Part shown: positions 5,545-7,708 of the stretch, in pieces
Numbering within the stretch: position 1 is the stretch's first letter
How the letters are laid out: each line of letters starts with the position of its first letter
Origin: an uncultured Collinsella sp.
GTDB taxonomy: Bacteria > Actinomycetota > Coriobacteriia > Coriobacteriales > Coriobacteriaceae
Assembly (NCBI GenBank): GCA_900551365.1
Contig: URVZ01000082.1
Span: 1-7,708 of the forward strand
Direction of reading: 5' to 3'
DNA: 7,708 nucleotides
Position numbers and translations under genes: made by a program
Notes under the pieces: generated by a model
The model's database searches: none
Seen by the model: only the letters and a program-made list of their open reading frames with translations
Told to the model about the DNA's origin: nothing

Positions 5545-5594
5545 CTCGGCACCTCATTTCAAGGGTCGGCGACTCACTTGGTAGCACTAACGTA

Positions 5595-5600
5595 AATATA
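5595..5600 (-). promoter_or_regulatory. Candidate -10 box for the surface-protein gene
   Basis: Minus-strand TATATT, one base from consensus, lies about 50 bases upstream of the ATG. No convincing -35 is seen at 17 bp, so this is a weak call. Confidence 0.33.
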
Positions 5601-5680
5601 CCATGCTAGTTGACCCGACACTGGCTGGGTGTGCGCGTATACCCCTCTGAAAACTGAATCCCGTTAGAAATGACGAGTTG

Positions 5681-5710
5681 TTTACGCTTCTTTTGGGGTG
5701 GCGGTACTAT
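5681..5710 (+). promoter_or_regulatory. Candidate promoter of the ABC exporter genes
   Basis: TTTACG (5681-5686) and TACTAT (5705-5710) are spaced 18 bp apart. Transcription would start near 5717, leaving a 38-base leader that includes the ribosome site at 5741-5745. This supports ATG 5755 as the start rather than the upstream in-frame GTG at 5698, which would lie inside the promoter. Confidence 0.45.
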
Positions 5711-5754
5711 CATGGTTCGAATTGAATGTGGATGATGATAGGGAGCGCCTATAC

Positions 5755-7635
5755 ATGATTGAGCTGCTCAGGCGTTTTGGTGGTAAGTTTCGCCGGTATA
5801 TGGTGATTGGCCCTGCGTGCAAGTTGATTGAAGTGATCTTTGACCTGCTGACGCCGCTGGTGATTGCCCAGATGATCGATAAAGGTATCGGTGCGCACGA
5901 CGTGAGTGCCGTCGTCCGCTACGGCATGGTGCTCGCCGCCATGGCTGTAATCGGCATCTCGTTTACGCTTGTTTGCCAGAAGATGGCGGCGCTCACCTCG
6001 CAGGGCATGGGTACTGACATTCGCGGCGCACTCTACCAGCACATCAACAAGCTGAGCTATGCCGAACTCGATCGCTTTGGCACGCCGTCGCTCATTACGC
6101 GTATTACCAACGACGTCAACCAGGTGCAGCTCGCCGTGGCGCTGGGCGTGCGCATGCTCATCCGCTGGCCCTTTCTAGCGGTGGGCTCCATGTGCGCGGC
6201 CCTTGCCATCGACCTTAAGCTCGGCATCATCTTTTTGATCTGCACGCCCGCCATTGGCCTGGTGTTCTGGGTTGTCATGGCGCGCTGCATTCCGTACTAC
6301 AAGCAGCTGCAGGCAAAGCTCGACCGCATCGCGCTTATCTGCCGCGAGGGCCTTTCGGGCGCCCGCGTGGTTCGCGCCTTCGTGCGCGAAGATCACGAGC
6401 GCGAGCGCTTTGCGCAGGCCGCCGACGACCAGGCCAATACTGCCATCGCGGTGGGCAAGCTCTCGTCGATTCTCAACCCCGTCACGTTTTTGGTGATGAA
6501 CCTGGGCGTGTGCGCCATCCTGTGGGTGGGCGGCATCCAGGTCAGCGTGGGCGAGCTTACGCAGGGCCAGGTCATGGCGTTTGTGAACTACATGACGCAG
6601 ACCCTGACCTCCATCGTGTACGTCGCCAACCTGGTCGTGGTCTTTACCAAGGCGAGCGCCAGCGCGTCGCGTATCAACGAGGTGCTCAATTGCGTGCCGG
6701 GCATCGCTGACGAGGGCAACCAGCCGGTCGCGCTGCCCAAGCCGGGCAATGTCGCTTCAGTTCCCGCGCTGAGCTTGAGCCATGCGAGCTTCTCGTTTGG
6801 CGCTGGCGCGGCCAATGCTGTCAACGATGTGACGCTGGAACTCCCGCTGGGCAAGACGCTCGGCATTATCGGCGGTACGGGTAGCGGCAAGTCCACGCTC
6901 GTCTCGCTCATCCCGCGCCTGTACGATGCGAGCACCGGCAGCGTGAGCGTGATGGGCGTCGACGTGCGCACCTGGCCGCTCGACCAGCTGCGCCGTGTGG
7001 TCGCGACCGTTCCGCAGCGCGCATCGCTGGTGAGCGGCTCCATCCGCAGCAACCTGACCTGGCGCGATGAAGCTGCGACCGACGAGGAGCTCTGGGTGGC
7101 ACTCGACATGGCGCAGGCCAGCGAGTTCGTGCGCAACAAGCCGCAGGGCTTAGACGCCCCGGTCGAGGCGGGCGGCAAGAACTTTAGCGGTGGCCAGCGT
7201 CAGCGCCTGACTATCGCGCGTGCCTTGGTTGGTTCGCCTCAGATATTGATCATGGATGACTCCGCGTCGGCGCTCGACTTTAAGACCGACGCGGCGCTTC
7301 GCCATGCCATTCGCGAGCGCAGCATGCGCGGTGCCGCCAAGGGCGGGCTGCCGCTGACCACGGTGATTGTGAGCCAGCGCGTTTCGACCGTGCGCGATGC
7401 CGACGTGATCTGCGTGCTCGACCACGGCTCGGTTGCCGGCCTGGGCACACATGACGAGCTCTATGCGACCTGTCGGCTCTATCGCGAGATTTGCCAGTCG
7501 CAGCTGCGCCGCGAGGAGCTTGAGGGCCAGCGGGGGAGCACAGCGCCCGCGCCCACTCCGGCGCCCGCGTCCACCCTAAGCCCCGCGTCCGCCCCGACTG
7601 CCCCGGCATCCATTTGCGCAAAGGAGGGCTGCTAA
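5755..7635 (+). CDS. ABC exporter half-transporter, degenerate-site subunit
   Basis: A 626-residue type IV ABC half-transporter: six membrane helices (about 15-37, 52-74, 130-150, 154-176, 240-262, 280-300), then an ATPase domain from about 337. The Walker A motif GGTGSGKST (373-381), Q-loop Q421 and signature FSGGQ (477-481) are intact. The Walker B motif ILIMDD (497-502) has Asp502 where the catalytic Glu should be, and the switch His is Gln541 (VSQRVSTV). In heterodimeric exporters such as TM287/288, LmrCD and BmrCD, one partner carries this kind of degenerate site, so this is probably the non-catalytic partner of a multidrug or peptide-type exporter. The start at ATG 5755 rests on GGGAG at 5741-5745. 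Residues 594-626 are an unusual Pro/Ala/Thr-rich tail ending ICAKEGC. The AAGGAGG of the next gene's ribosome site is encoded in that tail. The substrate is not readable from sequence. Confidence 0.92.
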   Translation: MIELLRRFGGKFRRYMVIGPACKLIEVIFDLLTPLVIAQMIDKGIGAHDVSAVVRYGMVLAAMAVIGISFTLVCQKMAALTSQGMGTDIRGALYQHINKLSYAELDRFGTPSLITRITNDVNQVQLAVALGVRMLIRWPFLAVGSMCAALAIDLKLGIIFLICTPAIGLVFWVVMARCIPYYKQLQAKLDRIALICREGLSGARVVRAFVREDHERERFAQAADDQANTAIAVGKLSSILNPVTFLVMNLGVCAILWVGGIQVSVGELTQGQVMAFVNYMTQTLTSIVYVANLVVVFTKASASASRINEVLNCVPGIADEGNQPVALPKPGNVASVPALSLSHASFSFGAGAANAVNDVTLELPLGKTLGIIGGTGSGKSTLVSLIPRLYDASTGSVSVMGVDVRTWPLDQLRRVVATVPQRASLVSGSIRSNLTWRDEAATDEELWVALDMAQASEFVRNKPQGLDAPVEAGGKNFSGGQRQRLTIARALVGSPQILIMDDSASALDFKTDAALRHAIRERSMRGAAKGGLPLTTVIVSQRVSTVRDADVICVLDHGSVAGLGTHDELYATCRLYREICQSQLRREELEGQRGSTAPAPTPAPASTLSPASAPTAPASICAKEGC

Positions 7636-7708
7636 ATGAATCCGTACACTTCCTCCGGTTCGGTCGCCACGATGACGGCCAACGTGTCCGGTAACGATAA
7701 CCTCAACG
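7636..7708 (+). CDS. Start of next gene, probable partner ABC subunit (truncated)
   Basis: ATG 7636 follows the previous stop (TAA 7633-7635) with no gap, and AAGGAGG (7621-7627) lies eight bases upstream. The visible residues begin MNPYTSSGSVATMTANVSGN and run to the window end with no stop. No domain is visible in 24 residues. The call as the catalytic half of the exporter is inference from the degenerate ATP site of the upstream gene and the tight coupling. Confidence 0.65.
   Translation, partial: MNPYTSSGSVATMTANVSGNDNLN

Noticed and set aside
5610..5643. TTGACC...TATACC as a plus-strand promoter
   Set aside because: The spacer is 22 bp, too long; the 5681-5710 pair fits better.
5698..5754. 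GTG 5698 as the exporter start
   Set aside because: It lies within the predicted promoter and lacks a suitable ribosome site, while ATG 5755 has GGGAG and begins where the first membrane helix region should.

Overview
The window looks like chromosome of a high-GC actinobacterium of the Coriobacteriia, most likely Collinsella or a close relative. This placement is inference from gene content and style: GC-rich codons, a small SRP RNA without an Alu domain, an LAxTG-type wall-sorting signal, and intergenic spaces full of palindromes. No marker gene here proves the genus.

Layout, left to right. Positions 1-392 hold no intact gene. They contain a short hairpin, a reading frame interrupted by one in-frame TAG (a likely decayed or repeat-borne small ORF), and the terminator of lemA. 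lemA (393-944, minus) and a TetR-family regulator (1156-1740, plus) are divergent, with a structured 211-bp gap between them. A tRNA-Ser(UGA) on the minus strand ends 3 bp from the regulator's stop codon. Next is a 593-residue two-domain protein (1885-3666, plus). Its N-terminal part is a TadA-type tRNA adenosine deaminase and its C-terminal part is a GarK/GlxK-type glycerate kinase, in one uninterrupted frame.

Positions 3667-4551 carry no convincing protein gene. They hold three consecutive long inverted repeats (3682-3750, 3814-3950, 3981-4049), then the SRP RNA gene ffs with its own promoter (4059-4217), then a fourth and longest perfect inverted repeat (4225-4331), and a hairpin terminator (4467-4508). 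The terminator ends a minus-strand gene for a secreted, coiled-coil, LANTG-anchored surface protein (4552-5544).

Divergent from that gene is the first subunit of a putative heterodimeric ABC exporter (5755-7635). Its ATP site is degenerate: Asp replaces the catalytic Glu and Gln replaces the switch His. A second gene starts immediately after its stop with a strong ribosome site (7636 to the window end) and is probably the partner subunit.

The genes do not form one pathway. The main points of interest are the TadA-glycerate kinase fusion, the cluster of long palindromes around ffs, and the interrupted small ORF. I see no CRISPR array, transposase, phage gene or clear defence system.
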